A DNA stretch of 64,000 nucleotides from Ekhidna sp051379705 (GTDB lineage: Bacteria; Bacteroidota; Bacteroidia; Cytophagales; Cyclobacteriaceae). A program made the position numbers and the translations under genes. Each line of letters opens with the position of its first letter. The first letter of the stretch is position 1. The notes below the pieces were generated by a model. It searched no databases, was not told the DNA's origin, and saw only the letters and a program-made list of their open reading frames with translations. Shown one piece after another: positions 62,814-64,000 of the stretch. The stretch is from contig NZ_CP179868.1 of assembly GCF_051379705.1 (NCBI RefSeq), positions 248,001 through 312,000 on the forward strand. Direction: 5' to 3'.

Positions 62814-64000
62814 TTAGTCCTTCGTTTGAGTTGAATCTGATTGGATGAAATCTTGTTCGATTTGGATTAGAATGAGTTGCGATTCTTTTTTAACTTCCTC
62901 ATTTTTAGAATGTTGAATTATTGATCTTAAAGTTGCCTTTGCTTGAAACAAGTCCTCTTTTGCGATGTAATTTGTGGCTATTAACAAATATGAACGATCG
63001 ACCCATTGGGTATAGCTTCCGTAATTGGTATTAAGCTCGAAAAGCAGGTCGAGTGATTGATCATAATCTGCCGATTGATATGCAATAAATCCGAGGTGGT
63101 AGTTTGCTTCCGCTCCAAATTGATTTTTTTCACCAGATAGACTTTCAAAATTACTTTTTGCTTTCTCCACATCATTTAATTGCATCCAACTTTTGGCTTT
63201 GACCATAGTGGCTTCTTGAGATGCGTTAAGAGGTTTCCATTCTGCCTTGATAATTTCATCTGCAGCTAAAATGGCTTTTCTATAGTCTTCTATTCCAAAA
63301 TAGAGATGCATAAGTCCTTGGTTGGCGTTGTAAGTGTCTTTTGGGGTCAAATCCAGATCAATCAACAGTTTGTAGGCCTCTTCTGATTCAGTGAAATACT
63401 CCAATCGTTTATTGATCTCTCCTAGTCTATTAAGAATCCTACCAGTGAATGGATTACGAACAAATTTTAATTCATCAAAGATTGGTTTGGCGGATTCAAA
63501 TTCTTCAATTCTATAATATGAATCAGCTTGATAATACATCGCTTCATACTTATTACCAGTTGAAGGATAGTCATTCAGGTATTTATTAAATGACTCAGCG
63601 GCTTTTTCATATGTAAAATCGAAATATAGGCGCTTTGCGGCTTCAAATTCAATCAATTCAAGGCTTCCACTTTCAGGATTGGCAGTTTTATACTGTTCGA
63701 TATAATTGTCCAAATTGGTAATTTTAAGTCCTGCTTGCTGTAATTCCTGCAGACCTAGAATTGCATTTATTGCTATCTCTGAGTCGATGTGATTTTCGAG
63801 GATTGCTTCATAGTCATTTTTAGCTTCATCTAGCTTTCCAAGGTTCTTCCTGGCCACACCTCTGTTTAGCAATGATTCTACATTAAATGTGGAGTTTGGA
63901 TGGTCTTTGATTACTTGACTGAAATATCCTTCTGCCGAGGGGAAATTGGCAGCTTCAAATTGAATCATACCGGCTTGAAACTTCGCTTGTGAAGCATACC
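62814..64000 (-). CDS. TPR-repeat protein (N-terminus beyond the window)
   Basis: Partial: the reading frame continues past the ATG at 63968 to the window edge (translating ...YASQAKFQAG before that Met), so the true start lies outside. About 395 residues visible, almost all TPR helices (FPSAEGYFSQVIKDHPNS, YEKAAESFNKYLNDYPST, EAYKLLIDLDLTP). Gap of 2 bp to the barrel gene. Probably a periplasmic scaffold for the outer-membrane and SPOR proteins downstream. Confidence 0.85.
   Translation of the reverse strand, partial: YASQAKFQAGMIQFEAANFPSAEGYFSQVIKDHPNSTFNVESLLNRGVARKNLGKLDEAKNDYEAILENHIDSEIAINAILGLQELQQAGLKITNLDNYIEQYKTANPESGSLELIEFEAAKRLYFDFTYEKAAESFNKYLNDYPSTGNKYEAMYYQADSYYRIEEFESAKPIFDELKFVRNPFTGRILNRLGEINKRLEYFTESEEAYKLLIDLDLTPKDTYNANQGLMHLYFGIEDYRKAILAADEIIKAEWKPLNASQEATMVKAKSWMQLNDVEKAKSNFESLSGEKNQFGAEANYHLGFIAYQSADYDQSLDLLFELNTNYGSYTQWVDRSYLLIATNYIAKEDLFQAKATLRSIIQHSKNEEVKKESQLILIQIEQDFIQSDSTQTKD

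Overview
The window reads as a chromosomal segment of a Bacteroidota bacterium, most likely a marine or soil member of the Cytophagales. The evidence is a subtilase with a type IX secretion sorting tail, a SusC-style TonB receptor with a carboxypeptidase-like N-terminal domain, many lipoproteins with short lipoboxes, ExbB/ExbD/TonB next to a SPOR protein and FolC, promoters matching the Bacteroidota -7 element TAnnTTTG, and a near absence of Shine-Dalgarno sequences. No rRNA, tRNA, CRISPR array or recognisable transposase or integrase gene was found.

Positions 1-22,714 form an accessory zone. Three long non-coding, hairpin-rich repeats (1588-2519, 7560-8356, 21847-22714) cut it into modules. 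Before the first repeat is an unrecognised membrane protein. Between repeats one and two are a TIG/Kelch lipoprotein and two paralogous outer-membrane barrel proteins. Between repeats two and three is one tight seven-gene operon: a membrane-anchored patatin phospholipase, a ComEC-like metallo-beta-lactamase-fold protein, HsdM, HsdS, a small membrane coiled-coil protein, a 1331-residue RecD-like helicase with a possible C-terminal nuclease domain, and HsdR. This is a type I restriction-modification system with four extra genes and is the best candidate for an undescribed defence system. The repeats carry hairpins at matching places whose two arms change together between copies, so some structure (RNA or folded single-stranded DNA) appears to be conserved.

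From 22.7 kb onward the content looks like core genome. A sulfur module (24.2-29.2 kb) has a 30-residue membrane peptide, two YeeE/YedE transporter halves, a persulfide dioxygenase/rhodanese fusion, a SulP permease and a Crp/Fnr regulator. Two promoters there share a GTAAC-N4-GTTAC palindrome at exactly the same distance from an identical -7 element, which points to direct control by the regulator. Next come gyrA with a TPR gene, envelope proteins (OM barrel, FKBP lipoprotein, TPR lipoprotein plus LpoB-like lipoprotein, TonB receptor), rpe, the subtilase and mnmA.

At 45-48 kb is an arsenosugar-type operon (arsM, arsS, AhpD-like protein), followed by a thioredoxin and a TrpF-like barrel protein. 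Positions 48.8-56.7 kb hold a TPR/helix-turn-helix signalling protein, a hybrid solute-binding histidine kinase, a DEDDh exonuclease, an OxyR-type regulator divergent from a flavodoxin-fold oxidoreductase, and trmB. The right end (56.7-64 kb) is a minus-strand cluster: TPR protein (cut by the window edge), OM receptor-like protein, SPOR protein, ExbB, ExbD, TonB-like protein and folC.
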